From an uncultured Algibacter sp. (GTDB lineage: Bacteria; Bacteroidota; Bacteroidia; Flavobacteriales; Flavobacteriaceae): a stretch of DNA of 64,000 nt. Each line of letters starts with the position of its first letter. Position 1 is the stretch's first letter. Where the stretch lies: the NCBI RefSeq assembly GCF_947487575.1, contig NZ_CANKXG010000001.1, positions 248,001 through 312,000 of the forward strand. Direction: 5' to 3'. This document shows, in pieces, positions 44,373-52,681 of the stretch. The position numbers and the translations under genes were made by a program. The notes under the pieces were generated by a model. That model was given only the letters and a program-made list of their open reading frames with translations. It was not told the DNA's origin and made no database searches.

Positions 44373-45380
44373 ATGAAAGAAACATTCCAAGTAATTAACA
44401 GTACACTTTCTGCAAAAAAGATAAGTGACTTTATTCAGCAGAAGTATAATTTAAGTAAGAAAACAGAATGTAAACTTTTTCGAGCTGCAATGAACCATCT
44501 TTATATTGTTACTGATGGAGAAAAAAAATTTGCTTTCAGAGTTTACACATTTAATTGGAGAACAAAGCTTGAAATAAATGAAGAACTAAAGCTTCTAATT
44601 CATCTAAATACAAATAGCACATCTGTCTCATTTCCAATAGCCGACAATTCTAATAATTTGGTACAGGAACTTAATGCACCCGAAGGGAAAAGATTTGGAG
44701 TACTCTTTTCTTACGCCAAAGGTTCAAAGGTTCCAAATTTTTCACAAGAAGCAAGTTTCATTATTGGAAAAGCATTGGCTAAAGTTCATAAATCCACTGA
44801 AAACTATACATTAAATAGAATTAATTACAATTCTAAAACTTTGCTTACAGAATCTCTTCCCAGAACAAAACAGTTTTTCCAAAAAGATTCAGAAGAGATT
44901 AAGTTTTTGGAAACATTATCGGATTTTCTTAAAATCAAATTTGAGAATCTAAAAGAGCAAAATCTGCGAAATGGAGCTGTACACCTAGATGTATGGTTTG
45001 ATAATATGCATATTGACGAAAATAATGAAGTAACTTTTTTTGACTTTGATTTTTGTGGCAATTCTTGGTTATGTCTTGATATTTCTTATTTCTTATTTCA
45101 ACTTTTTTCAACCCATCTAAATGAAAATGAATATAAAATTAAAGCAGACAGTTTTATAAAAGGGTATGAAACCGAAATAGAAATTACTAAAGAAGAAAGG
45201 GAATTATTGCCATATGCCTGTTTAGCCATTATGGTTTACTATATAAGTATTCAATGTGACCGATTTGATTATTGGACAAATATTTTTTTTAATGAACACC
45301 ATTTAAAAAGATTTATTGGAAATTTAAAACGTTGGATTAACTTTAATAATATAGAAATTGAACTAAAAGCCAGCTGCTAA
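44373..45380 (+). CDS. Aminoglycoside/choline/homoserine kinase-fold protein (APH family)
   Basis: 335 residues from the ATG at 44373, taken because an in-frame TTG/ATG-type start further up would read through the left hairpin element. The APH fold carries the catalytic loop HLDVWFDN at 204-211 (HxDxxxxN) and FFDFDFCG at 222-229 (metal-binding Asp), with LFRAAMNHLYIV and FAFRVYTFN in the N-lobe. Resembles ThrB2/choline kinase-like small-molecule kinases more than true resistance enzymes; substrate unknown. The stop codon TAA is part of the inner tip of the right hairpin element. Higher A+T than the preceding gene and isolated between repeats, so probably acquired. Confidence 0.8.
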   Translation: MKETFQVINSTLSAKKISDFIQQKYNLSKKTECKLFRAAMNHLYIVTDGEKKFAFRVYTFNWRTKLEINEELKLLIHLNTNSTSVSFPIADNSNNLVQELNAPEGKRFGVLFSYAKGSKVPNFSQEASFIIGKALAKVHKSTENYTLNRINYNSKTLLTESLPRTKQFFQKDSEEIKFLETLSDFLKIKFENLKEQNLRNGAVHLDVWFDNMHIDENNEVTFFDFDFCGNSWLCLDISYFLFQLFSTHLNENEYKIKADSFIKGYETEIEITKEERELLPYACLAIMVYYISIQCDRFDYWTNIFFNEHHLKRFIGNLKRWINFNNIEIELKASC

Positions 45381-45571
45381 CAATGGCTATAGTTAATACG
45401 GGTTTTGGTGCTTAACCCGTAGTTAGGTAATTTTAACCAAGTCCGCCAAATCTTTTGATTTGGCTTTAAAACAAAAAAGATAAAACAAAATAAAAAGTTT
45501 TGGCTAAGTGCTTAATCGAAAGTTTACTACTTTTAATTCCCGTACTAACCATAGCCGAGACGTTAAACGAA
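45373..45571 (-). repeat. Right hairpin element (long form, attC-like)
   Basis: Arms GGCTATAGTTAATACGGG (45385-45402) and CCCGTACTAACCATAGCC (45539-45556) pair over 18 bp with two exceptions, which are T-G on the minus strand, so the bottom strand folds fully. Inside are ACGGGTT/AACCCGT (45398-45404, 45414-45420) and a perfect 8-bp hairpin GCCAAATC-TTTT-GATTTGGC (45445-45464). Outer end GACGTTAAACGAA. Bottom-strand folding is a feature of integron attC sites. Confidence 0.65.
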
Positions 45572-45626
45572 CCTTTCCAAAAATAAACCTCCCTTTAATT
45601 TTAAATAAAAGTTAGCGAATGAGTCC

Positions 45627-45706
45627 GCGTTAGGGATTGAACGGCATGTTTGAAATCCCCGACTTAGGAGGGATTCAGTAGTAAAAGCCCGTCCCTTGGG
45701 TAACGC
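45627..45706 (+). repeat. Structured intergenic repeat, copy B
   Basis: Ends GCGTTA (45627-45632) and TAACGC (45701-45706); GGGATT (45633-45638) pairs with AATCCC (45654-45659). Shares GCGTTAGGGATTG, AAATCC, AAAAGCCCG, CCCTT and GGGTAACGCCC with copy A at 12525. It lies 18 bp past the pyk stop, between convergent genes. Together with the right hairpin element it fills the gap 45381-45724. Confidence 0.75.
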
Positions 45707-45724
45707 CCAAAAATTTATAATTAT

Positions 45725-47167
45725 CTAAATATTACAGGTTTCAATCTCTGTGACACGCAGGGTGTTTACCATACCTTTATCTTTCATTGGCATTGCTGCT
45801 AAACTAATTAGCATGTCGCCAACATCTAGATACCCCATTTTACAGGCTATTGAGTTTACATCTTCGATGGTTTCATCTGTACTTACAAACTTATCGTAAT
45901 AAAACGCACGTACTCCCCAAAGCAAACTTAAACGGGTTAAGATACGTTTGTTTGATGTGAACACTAAAATGTGACATGATGGTCTCCATGCCGAAATTTG
46001 AAATGCTGTATACCCACTATTTGTAAGTGTTGATATGGCTTTGGCATTAATTTCGTTTGCCATATTAGCGGCGTGATAACATATAGATTTTGTAATGTAG
46101 CGGTTTGTACGAATATGTGGTGGCAGTTGAGGCACCTTTATTAAATCTGAACTTTCTACATTTTTTAAAATAGTAGCCATTTGCTTAATAACTTGTACAG
46201 GGTATTGCCCCACTGATGTTTCGCCAGATAGCATTACGGCATCTGCACCATCCATAACTGAGTTTGCAACATCGTTTACTTCTGCTCTTGTTGGTGTTAA
46301 ACTATCTATCATAGTTTCCATCATTTGCGTTGCAATAATTACTGGAATTCTTGCTTTTTTAGCGCGTAATACTAATTGCTTTTGGATAAGTGGTACTTCT
46401 GCTGCTGGAACTTCTACACCCAGATCACCACGTGCTACCATGATACCATCACAGTGAGCAACGATTTTATCGATATTTTCTACTGCTTCTGGTTTTTCAA
46501 TTTTAGCAATGATAGGGATTTTCTGCTCTGAATGTTTTGCGATTAAGTCGCGTAGTTGCATTAAATCTTCAGCATGACGTACAAAGGATAAAGCTATCCA
46601 ATCAACATTTAAACTGATGGCAAAAATTGCATCTTCAATGTCTTTTTCTGTTAAAGCTGGTTGAGAAATATCTGTATTTGGAAGGTTTACACCTTTTTTA
46701 GATTTTAATGGTCCTCCTTGAATAACTTTTGCTTTTACTTCTGATTTTTTATCAGTTGAAACGACTTCGAAAAGTAGTTTTCCATCATCTAAAAGTATAC
46801 GCTCGCCTGGTTTTGCATCTTGAGGAAACCTATCGTAGGTCATATAAACACGCTCTTTTGTGCCTTCAAAACGCTTGCCTGTTGCAAAAATAATTTCGTC
46901 TCCTGGGTTTACAACTACTTCCTCCTTCATAACACCTACACGAAGCTTTGGCCCTTGTAAATCGGCTAGGATAGCTGCTGTAAATCCGTACTCTTCATTA
47001 AGCTCGCGAATCATTTGAATACGCTCTTTTACATCATTATAATCTGCGTGAGAGAAGTTTATTCTAAAAACATTTGCGCCTTCTTCAAGCATGCCTTTTA
47101 AAACTTCTTTTGTACTTGTAGCAGGCCCTAAGGTTGCTACTATTTTGGTTTTTTTATCTATTGACAT
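45725..47167 (-). CDS. pyk: Pyruvate kinase
   Basis: Converts phosphoenolpyruvate and ADP to pyruvate and ATP. 480 residues. Start KTKIVATLGPATS, ADLQGPKLR, IIAKIEKPEAVENID (active-site Lys region), GIMVARGDLGVE and the MLSGETSVGQYPV segment are all present. The C-terminal domain is complete. The ATG overlaps the stop of the upstream IPExxxVDY gene by one base (TAATG), an arrangement widespread in Bacteroidota. Confidence 0.97.
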   Translation of the reverse strand: MSIDKKTKIVATLGPATSTKEVLKGMLEEGANVFRINFSHADYNDVKERIQMIRELNEEYGFTAAILADLQGPKLRVGVMKEEVVVNPGDEIIFATGKRFEGTKERVYMTYDRFPQDAKPGERILLDDGKLLFEVVSTDKKSEVKAKVIQGGPLKSKKGVNLPNTDISQPALTEKDIEDAIFAISLNVDWIALSFVRHAEDLMQLRDLIAKHSEQKIPIIAKIEKPEAVENIDKIVAHCDGIMVARGDLGVEVPAAEVPLIQKQLVLRAKKARIPVIIATQMMETMIDSLTPTRAEVNDVANSVMDGADAVMLSGETSVGQYPVQVIKQMATILKNVESSDLIKVPQLPPHIRTNRYITKSICYHAANMANEINAKAISTLTNSGYTAFQISAWRPSCHILVFTSNKRILTRLSLLWGVRAFYYDKFVSTDETIEDVNSIACKMGYLDVGDMLISLAAMPMKDKGMVNTLRVTEIETCNI

Positions 47168-47652
47168 TAGTTAAAAATTAGATTTTCTTTTGATTTCAAT
47201 TGATTAGAATCTACACTGTAAGCGGTTGCAATTTGAGGAATTTTTAATATAATATCTAAAATATACTTTTCCTTACTGAAACTGAATTCGCTGTCTATTT
47301 TTAAAAAATAGTTTACAGTTTTATGTTCTGGTAATAACTGAAATGTTTTGATTATTTTTTCTTGACTGTCGAATAACGACTTATAATCTGTTTGTTGGAG
47401 TCCTTCTGTTTTGCATATGTTAGACACCAAACTCCATGTTACTAATTGTTTTTGATCTTCCCATTCATAAATTGAATAAGAAATTTGTCCGTTTTTAAAA
47501 TCTAAATCAGTTGCTTTTCTAGATAGTGCTATACCTAAATGTTTGTTTAGAAGATATGACAAACGATAGTCTTCCAAACTGCTATGTATTGCAATTAAAG
47601 TATATAATGCATCATTAAAAGCATCATCAAGAATAAGTTTGTGAACAGCCAT
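47167..47652 (-). CDS. IPExxxVDY family protein
   Basis: 161 residues, soluble. Identified mainly by its place between rnc and pyk and its overall form (MAVHKLILDDAFNDALYTLIAIHSSLEDYRLSYLLNK, SFSKEKYILDIILKIPQIATAYSV). The name-giving motif is diverged here: IPQIATAYSV in place of IPExxxVDY. Family function unknown; position suggests translation-coupled expression with pyk. Confidence 0.85.
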   Translation of the reverse strand: MAVHKLILDDAFNDALYTLIAIHSSLEDYRLSYLLNKHLGIALSRKATDLDFKNGQISYSIYEWEDQKQLVTWSLVSNICKTEGLQQTDYKSLFDSQEKIIKTFQLLPEHKTVNYFLKIDSEFSFSKEKYILDIILKIPQIATAYSVDSNQLKSKENLIFN

Positions 47653-47771
47653 AACTTATTTTAAATTTCGTAAATATAATATTAATAAAGTTTAAGTGTA
47701 ATACGTTTTTGTTAATCTTGATAAGAAATGTGACTAAAACGTTGTAGTAAATTTGATGACTATTTAAATAA

Positions 47772-48512
47772 TTAAAGCATCTTTGACATTTTACTTTGGA
47801 AAGCAAAAAAGGCTCGTTTTGAAGCTTTTTCTTCGGCCTTTTTCTTTGATGTAGCTCTGGCTTTAGATATTACTTTTTCATCTATAGACAGCTTTACAGA
47901 AAAATGTCTAACATCATCATTACCAGTGTCTTCATAAACGTTGTAACCAAATGTTTTCTTTTCTTTTTGGCACCATTCAATAAGTAAACTCTTATAACTA
48001 ATGACTCTCCCTTCTAAGGTTTCAATATCTACATAAGGAATGATTACTCGATTATAAATAAATTTTTCACAGTATTTATAACCTCTATCTAAAAATATGG
48101 CGCCTACTAAGGCTTCAAATAAGTTGCCATGAATATTATCGCCAAATTGCCCTGCGGGTATTTTACTTTCTACTAAATCAATCAGTTTTAAATCCTTACC
48201 TAACTCATTTAAATGTTCTCTACTAACCACTTTGGATCTCATTTTGGTTAAGTAGCCTTCATCACCACTTGGTACTTCAAGATATAGATGTGATGCAATT
48301 ACAGAGCTTAGCATGGCATCTCCTAAAAACTCTAAGCGCTCGTAGTTAAATGGATTGCCTTTAGGGTCTTGAATATTCATAGACCTGTGTGTAAAGGCTT
48401 TTTTATAGTATTTTATGTTCTTAGGTTTAAACCCAAGAATTTTAGTTAATTCCATAAAAAAATTCCCGTTGCGTTTAAAACGGGAATTTAGTATGTTACG
48501 AATGCTATCCAT
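47772..48512 (-). CDS. rnc: Ribonuclease III
   Basis: Cleaves double-stranded RNA in rRNA maturation and RNA decay. 246 residues. The RNase III signature NYERLEFLGDAML carries the acidic active-site residues; the later GDNIHGNLFEALVGAIFLDRG is the second catalytic block. The dsRNA-binding domain occupies about 175-240 (YKSLLIEWCQKEKKTFGYNVY to KKKAEEKASKRAFFAF). It follows fabF closely, the usual acpP-fabF-rnc order. Confidence 0.97.
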   Translation of the reverse strand: MDSIRNILNSRFKRNGNFFMELTKILGFKPKNIKYYKKAFTHRSMNIQDPKGNPFNYERLEFLGDAMLSSVIASHLYLEVPSGDEGYLTKMRSKVVSREHLNELGKDLKLIDLVESKIPAGQFGDNIHGNLFEALVGAIFLDRGYKYCEKFIYNRVIIPYVDIETLEGRVISYKSLLIEWCQKEKKTFGYNVYEDTGNDDVRHFSVKLSIDEKVISKARATSKKKAEEKASKRAFFAFQSKMSKML

Positions 48513-48519
48513 TCGGGAT

Positions 48520-49770
48520 TTAATCTATTTTTTTGAATATTACACAAGCGTTGTGACCGCCAAATCCAAATGTATTACTCATTCCTACTTTTACGTCGCG
48601 CTTTTGAGCCTTGTTTAAGGTTAAATTTAATTCAGGGTCAATGTTTTCATCTACTGTAGTATGGTTTATAGTTGGAGGCACAATACCGTGCTCCATAGCC
48701 AATATAACCGAAATAGCTTCAATAGCTCCAGCAGCACCTAAAAGGTGACCTGTCATTGATTTTGTTGAATTAATATTTATATTTTTAGCGTGACTTCCAA
48801 ATACTTCTGTAATTGCTTTAAGTTCTGCAACATCTCCTAAAGGTGTTGATGTACCATGTGTATTAATATGATCTACATCTTCTGGTTTAAGGCCTGCATT
48901 TTCTAAACAATTTTTCATTACTGCTATAACACCTATACCTTCTGGGTGAGGAGCCGTCATATGATATGCATCAGAAGATAAACCTCCGCCAATACATTCA
49001 GCATATATTTTAGCGCCTCTTGCTTTTGCATGTTCGTATTCTTCTAGAACAAGTGCTCCTGCACCTTCTCCTAAAACAAAACCATCTCTGGTTGCGTCAA
49101 AAGGTCTGGATGCCGTTTCTGGACTTTCATTTCTAGTAGATAGCGCATGCATGGCGTTAAAACCACCCATACCAGCAATAGTTACTGCTGCTTCACTTCC
49201 TCCAGTAACAACTACATCTGTGTGTCCTAAACGTATAGAGTTTAGAGCATCAAACATAGCATTAGCAGAAGATGCGCATGCAGAAACTGTTGTGTAATTT
49301 GGTCCCATAAAACCATGTTTTATGGAGATATTACCTGGTGCAATATCAGCAATCATTTTAGGAATAAAGAAAGGGTTAAATCTTGGTGTTCCATCACCTC
49401 CAGCAAAGTTTAACACTTCGTTCTGAAAGGTTTCTAATCCACCAATACCTGCTCCCCATATAACACCAACACGTAACTTATTAACTTTATCAAGATTTAA
49501 ATTAGCATCAGCAATAGCCTCGTCTGCCGCTACCATAGCGTATTGTGCAAACTTATCCATTTTCCGAGCTTCTTTTCTATCAAAAAAATCAGTAACGTTA
49601 AAGTCTTTTAATTCGCAAGCGAATTTTGTTTTAAACTTTTCGGTATCATAATATGTTATAGGCGCAGCTCCACTTTTACCACTAATTAAGCCTTCCCAGT
49701 ATTTGTCTTTGGTATTGCCAATTGGCGTTAAAGCGCCTAACCCTGTGACTACAACTCGCTTTAATTCCAT
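48520..49770 (-). CDS. fabF: Beta-ketoacyl-ACP synthase II
   Basis: Elongates acyl-ACP with malonyl-ACP in fatty acid synthesis. 416 residues. Catalytic Cys165 in TVSACASSANAM, with the two His in DHINTHGTSTPLGD and KSMTGHLLGAAGA. It lies 22 bp after acpP, so carrier protein and synthase are made together. Confidence 0.97.
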   Translation of the reverse strand: MELKRVVVTGLGALTPIGNTKDKYWEGLISGKSGAAPITYYDTEKFKTKFACELKDFNVTDFFDRKEARKMDKFAQYAMVAADEAIADANLNLDKVNKLRVGVIWGAGIGGLETFQNEVLNFAGGDGTPRFNPFFIPKMIADIAPGNISIKHGFMGPNYTTVSACASSANAMFDALNSIRLGHTDVVVTGGSEAAVTIAGMGGFNAMHALSTRNESPETASRPFDATRDGFVLGEGAGALVLEEYEHAKARGAKIYAECIGGGLSSDAYHMTAPHPEGIGVIAVMKNCLENAGLKPEDVDHINTHGTSTPLGDVAELKAITEVFGSHAKNININSTKSMTGHLLGAAGAIEAISVILAMEHGIVPPTINHTTVDENIDPELNLTLNKAQKRDVKVGMSNTFGFGGHNACVIFKKID

Positions 49771-49792
49771 AAAGTATTTTGATTGTTTTTGC

Positions 49793-50026
49793 TTATTTAG
49801 CTTCTTCTATATAAGAAATAGCTTGACCAACTGTTGCGATATTTTCCGCTTGATCATCTGGTATTTGAATATCGAATTCTTTTTCGAATTCCATAATTAA
49901 TTCCACAGTGTCTAAAGAGTCGGCTCCTAAATCGTTTGTGAAGCTAGCTTCAGTAACAACTTCGTTTTCATCTACTCCTAATTTGTCCACGATAATCGCT
50001 TTAACTCTTGATGCAATGTCTGACAT
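49793..50026 (-). CDS. acpP: Acyl carrier protein
   Basis: 77 residues, acidic. The phosphopantetheine attachment Ser37 lies in [11 protein letters not shown]. First gene of acpP-fabF-rnc. A minus-strand TATTTTTG box lies 31 bp before the start. Confidence 0.98.
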   Translation of the reverse strand: MSDIASRVKAIIVDKLGVDENEVVTEASFTNDLGADSLDTVELIMEFEKEFDIQIPDDQAENIATVGQAISYIEEAK

Positions 50027-50057
50027 AATTTTTAATTTTAATGTTTTAATTAGTTGG

Positions 50058-50065
50058 CAAAAATA
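50058..50065 (-). promoter_or_regulatory. Probable -7 element of acpP-fabF-rnc
   Basis: Minus-strand TATTTTTG fits TAnnTTTG, 31 bp before the acpP ATG. Confidence 0.45.
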
Positions 50066-50211
50066 AAAAACTTTATTTTATAATACACTTTTACTTTAAA
50101 AATGTGTTGGTAATTTACTAAAATTACTTTTAACTATTTGGTTTTTACCTTCTAATTGTTAATAATTATTCTTTTTTTTGTTTGAATAATATTTAACACT
50201 ATAATCTGTAA

Positions 50212-50778
50212 ATGAAACGTATTGTAATTTTTGCGTCCGGAAGTGGTACTAATGCTGAAAATTTAATTAAGTTTTTTCACAACAGCGATAATGCGTCTGT
50301 TATTCAAGTATTATCTAACAATCCTCATGCCAAAGTTTTAGAGCGTGCAAAAAAACTAAATGTTAGCGCACTATCATTCAACAAAATAGCATTTTCAAAA
50401 ACGGATGATGTGCTTAATATTTTAAAAGCCTCAAAGCCAGATTTGATTGTTTTAGCTGGTTTTTTATGGAAATTTCCAGAAGATATTTTGAAGGAATTCT
50501 CAAATAAAGTAATTAATGTACATCCTGCTTTATTACCAAAATATGGAGGAAAAGGCATGTATGGCATGCATGTTCATGAAGCCGTTGTAGCCAATAAAGA
50601 AAAAGAAACAGGCATCACTATTCATTATGTAAATGAACATTATGATGAAGGCACCATTATTTTTCAAGCAGCATGTAAAGTAAATAAAAATGATAATGCT
50701 GAAGATGTAGCAAATAAAATTCATGAATTGGAGATGAAACATTTTCCAATAGTGGTTGAGAAACTTTTAAATGAGTAA
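50212..50778 (+). CDS. purN: Phosphoribosylglycinamide formyltransferase
   Basis: Third step of purine synthesis, using 10-formyltetrahydrofolate. 188 residues. GSGTNAENL near the N-terminus binds the phosphate; INVHPALLPKYGGKGMYGMHVHEAV carries the catalytic His and the formyl-folate site; HYVNEHYDEGTII has the catalytic Asp. Divergent from acpP. Its last 8 bases overlap the start of the RNase H gene. Confidence 0.96.
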   Translation: MKRIVIFASGSGTNAENLIKFFHNSDNASVIQVLSNNPHAKVLERAKKLNVSALSFNKIAFSKTDDVLNILKASKPDLIVLAGFLWKFPEDILKEFSNKVINVHPALLPKYGGKGMYGMHVHEAVVANKEKETGITIHYVNEHYDEGTIIFQAACKVNKNDNAEDVANKIHELEMKHFPIVVEKLLNE

Positions 50779-51445
50779 AAAGAAAAAAAAATATTATACC
50801 GTTTGGAAAGGGCATCACACTGGTGTTTTTGAATCTTGGAATGATTGTAAAGCTCAAATAAAAGATTTTCAAGGTGCGCAATACAAATCGTTTGCAACTT
50901 TTGATGCCGCCAAAGCCGCTTTAAAAGGTAATTATTTTGATTACGTTGGGAAAAACAAAGGTTTTAAAAGTGAATTATCTACTGAACAACTCAAAAAAAT
51001 AGGGCAGCCTAATTATAATTCTATTTCAGTCGATGCTGCATCCTCTGGAAACCCCGGAATTATGGAATATCGTGGTGTAGATACTAAAACAAAAAAGCAA
51101 ATTTTTATACAAGGCCCTTTTGAAGAAGGCACCAATAATATAGGAGAGTTTTTAGCACTTGTTCATGGGTTAGCAATTCTTAAAAAAAACAACAGCGACA
51201 GAATACTTTATACAGATTCCAGAACGGCCATGAGTTGGGTTAAAAAGAAAAACTGCAATACAAAACTAAAGCGAAATGATAAAAACAAACCTGTTTTTAT
51301 CTTAGTTGACAGAGCTATTGAATGGCTAAACAATAATACTTACAAAACTGTTATTGTAAAATGGGAAACCAAAGCTTGGGGTGAAATTCCAGCAGATTTT
51401 GGTAGAAAACAAACTACTGCTTCTTTAAAATATAAGGGAACGTAA
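50771..51445 (+). CDS. rnhA: Ribonuclease H1 with viroplasmin-type N-terminal domain
   Basis: Degrades RNA in RNA-DNA hybrids. 224 residues. The N-terminal hybrid-binding (Cauli_VI/viroplasmin) domain is at about 7-52 (KYYTVWKGHHTGVFESWNDCKAQIKDF), the RNase H domain at about 82-215. Acidic residues are Asp88 (SVDAASSGNPG), Glu126 (NIGEFLAL) and Asp149 (LYTDSRTA). Overlaps purN by 8 bp in a different frame, so translation is coupled. Confidence 0.94.
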   Translation: MSKKKKKYYTVWKGHHTGVFESWNDCKAQIKDFQGAQYKSFATFDAAKAALKGNYFDYVGKNKGFKSELSTEQLKKIGQPNYNSISVDAASSGNPGIMEYRGVDTKTKKQIFIQGPFEEGTNNIGEFLALVHGLAILKKNNSDRILYTDSRTAMSWVKKKNCNTKLKRNDKNKPVFILVDRAIEWLNNNTYKTVIVKWETKAWGEIPADFGRKQTTASLKYKGT

Positions 51446-51582
51446 ACAATTATGTCCCTCAACATAAATTACATTCCCCAATTTTAAATTGATAATAGCT
51501 TTTGCTTTTTTAGACACTGCATTTTTTAAAAAGTCACGAAAACCACAGAAACATTTCATTTAAAAAGTTATTGATAAAAATA

Positions 51583-51615
51583 TTGCTACAATAGTTTTCA
51601 AAAGAATTATATTTG
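51583..51615 (+). promoter_or_regulatory. Promoter of the PfkB-family kinase gene
   Basis: TTG at 51583-51585 and TATATTTG at 51608-51615 with 22 bp between them; the ATG is 26 bp further. Confidence 0.55.
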
Positions 51616-51640
51616 CACAAAATTATCAGGTCTCTTTTTT

Positions 51641-52567
51641 ATGAGTAAATTAGTAATTGTAGGTACAGTAGCTTTTGATGCTATTGAAACGCCTTTCGGT
51701 AAAACCGATAAAATTCTTGGTGGTGCTGCTACTTATATTAGCCTTGCCGCTTCTCATTTTAATATTGACACCTCGGCTGTTTCGGTTGTTGGCGGTGATT
51801 TCCCTCAAGAATATTTAGACTTATTATCGAATAAAAACATTGATATTTCAGGTATTGAAATTGTAAAAAAAGGTAAAACTTTCTTTTGGAGTGGAAAATA
51901 TCATAATGACATGAATTCTAGAGATACTTTAGCGACTGAATTAAACACACTTGCAGATTTTAATCCTGTAGTTCCTGAAGATTATAAAGATGCTGAAATA
52001 GTGATGTTAGGAAACTTACACCCTATCGTCCAATCTAGTGTTTTAGATCAAATGACAAACAAACCAAAATTAGTGATTTTAGACACTATGAATTTTTGGA
52101 TGGATTGTGCTTTGGATGATTTATTAAATGTTATAAAACGTATTGACGTTATTACTATAAACGATGAAGAAGCAAGACAATTAACTGGAGAATACTCTTT
52201 AGTTGTTGCTGCAAGAAAAATTCATGAAATGGGTCCAAAATATGTGGTCATTAAAAAAGGTGAGCATGGTGCTTTATTATTTCATAACGACCATGTATTT
52301 TATGCACCGGCTTTACCATTAGAAGAAGTTTTTGATCCAACGGGGGCTGGTGATACTTTTGCAGGAGGATTTGCAGGTTATATTGCTAAAACAGATGATA
52401 TTTCATTTGAGAATCTAAAAAACGCTGTGATTTACGGCTCAACATTAGCATCGTTTTGTGTAGAGAAATTTGGAACTGAACGCATGCAAAATTTATCAAG
52501 TAGTGAAGTACACAAGCGACTGTTGCAATTTAAGCAACTTACGCAATTTGAAATAGAATTAAAATAA
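51641..52567 (+). CDS. PfkB family carbohydrate/nucleoside kinase
   Basis: 308 residues. Glycine pair motif KILGGAATYISLAAS at 24-38 and the C-terminal signature DPTGAGDTFAGGF at 232-244 with catalytic Asp238. Of ribokinase fold; relatives in Bacteroidota are annotated as sugar kinase, and the place before purF would fit an adenosine- or ribose-type substrate, but this is inference. It has its own promoter and a strong terminator. Confidence 0.9.
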   Translation: MSKLVIVGTVAFDAIETPFGKTDKILGGAATYISLAASHFNIDTSAVSVVGGDFPQEYLDLLSNKNIDISGIEIVKKGKTFFWSGKYHNDMNSRDTLATELNTLADFNPVVPEDYKDAEIVMLGNLHPIVQSSVLDQMTNKPKLVILDTMNFWMDCALDDLLNVIKRIDVITINDEEARQLTGEYSLVVAARKIHEMGPKYVVIKKGEHGALLFHNDHVFYAPALPLEEVFDPTGAGDTFAGGFAGYIAKTDDISFENLKNAVIYGSTLASFCVEKFGTERMQNLSSSEVHKRLLQFKQLTQFEIELK

Positions 52568-52572
52568 CCTAG

Positions 52573-52598
52573 CGCGCTCTAAAATAGAGCGCGTTTTT
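52573..52598 (+). terminator. Terminator of the PfkB-family kinase gene
   Basis: GC-rich 8-bp stem CGCGCTCT/AGAGCGCG with loop AAAAT, followed by five T. Confidence 0.9.
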
Positions 52599-52610
52599 GA
52601 TTTAAATAAC

Positions 52611-52637
52611 TTCCAAAATGAAAATTCATTTTTGGAA
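52611..52637. promoter_or_regulatory. Inverted repeat in the purF upstream region
   Basis: TTCCAAAATGAA and TTCATTTTTGGAA pair over 12 bp with one bulged T and only two bases between the arms. It lies 45 bp before the purF ATG. It could be an operator or a leader hairpin; no regulator is known to me for this sequence. Confidence 0.35.
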
Positions 52638-52681
52638 TTAAACATTTATTATTTCCGCGAAAGCGAAAACGTTTACAAATT

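Larger units (their letters stand above)
44285..45571. mobile_element. Cassette-like unit: kinase-fold gene between inverted hairpin elements
   Basis: The outer tips are a 13-bp perfect inverted repeat: TTCGTTTAACGTC at 44285-44297 and GACGTTAAACGAA at 45559-45571. The inner tips are also inverted: TTAGCAGC at 44337-44344 and GCTGCTAA at 45373-45380. Between tips each element folds on itself. The right element ends in GTTAAAC (45562-45568), fitting the integron core GTTRRRY. No recombinase is in the window. Mobility is inferred from structure only. Confidence 0.55.

Noticed and set aside
44373-45380. Aminoglycoside resistance gene
   Set aside because: Only the kinase-fold motifs HxDxxxxN and DFD are seen; the rest resembles choline/homoserine-kinase-like relatives, so a resistance claim is unsupported.
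45378-45571. Ordinary terminator of the kinase-fold gene
   Set aside because: Arms are 136 bp apart, no T run follows, and the tips recur in inverted form on the other side of the gene.
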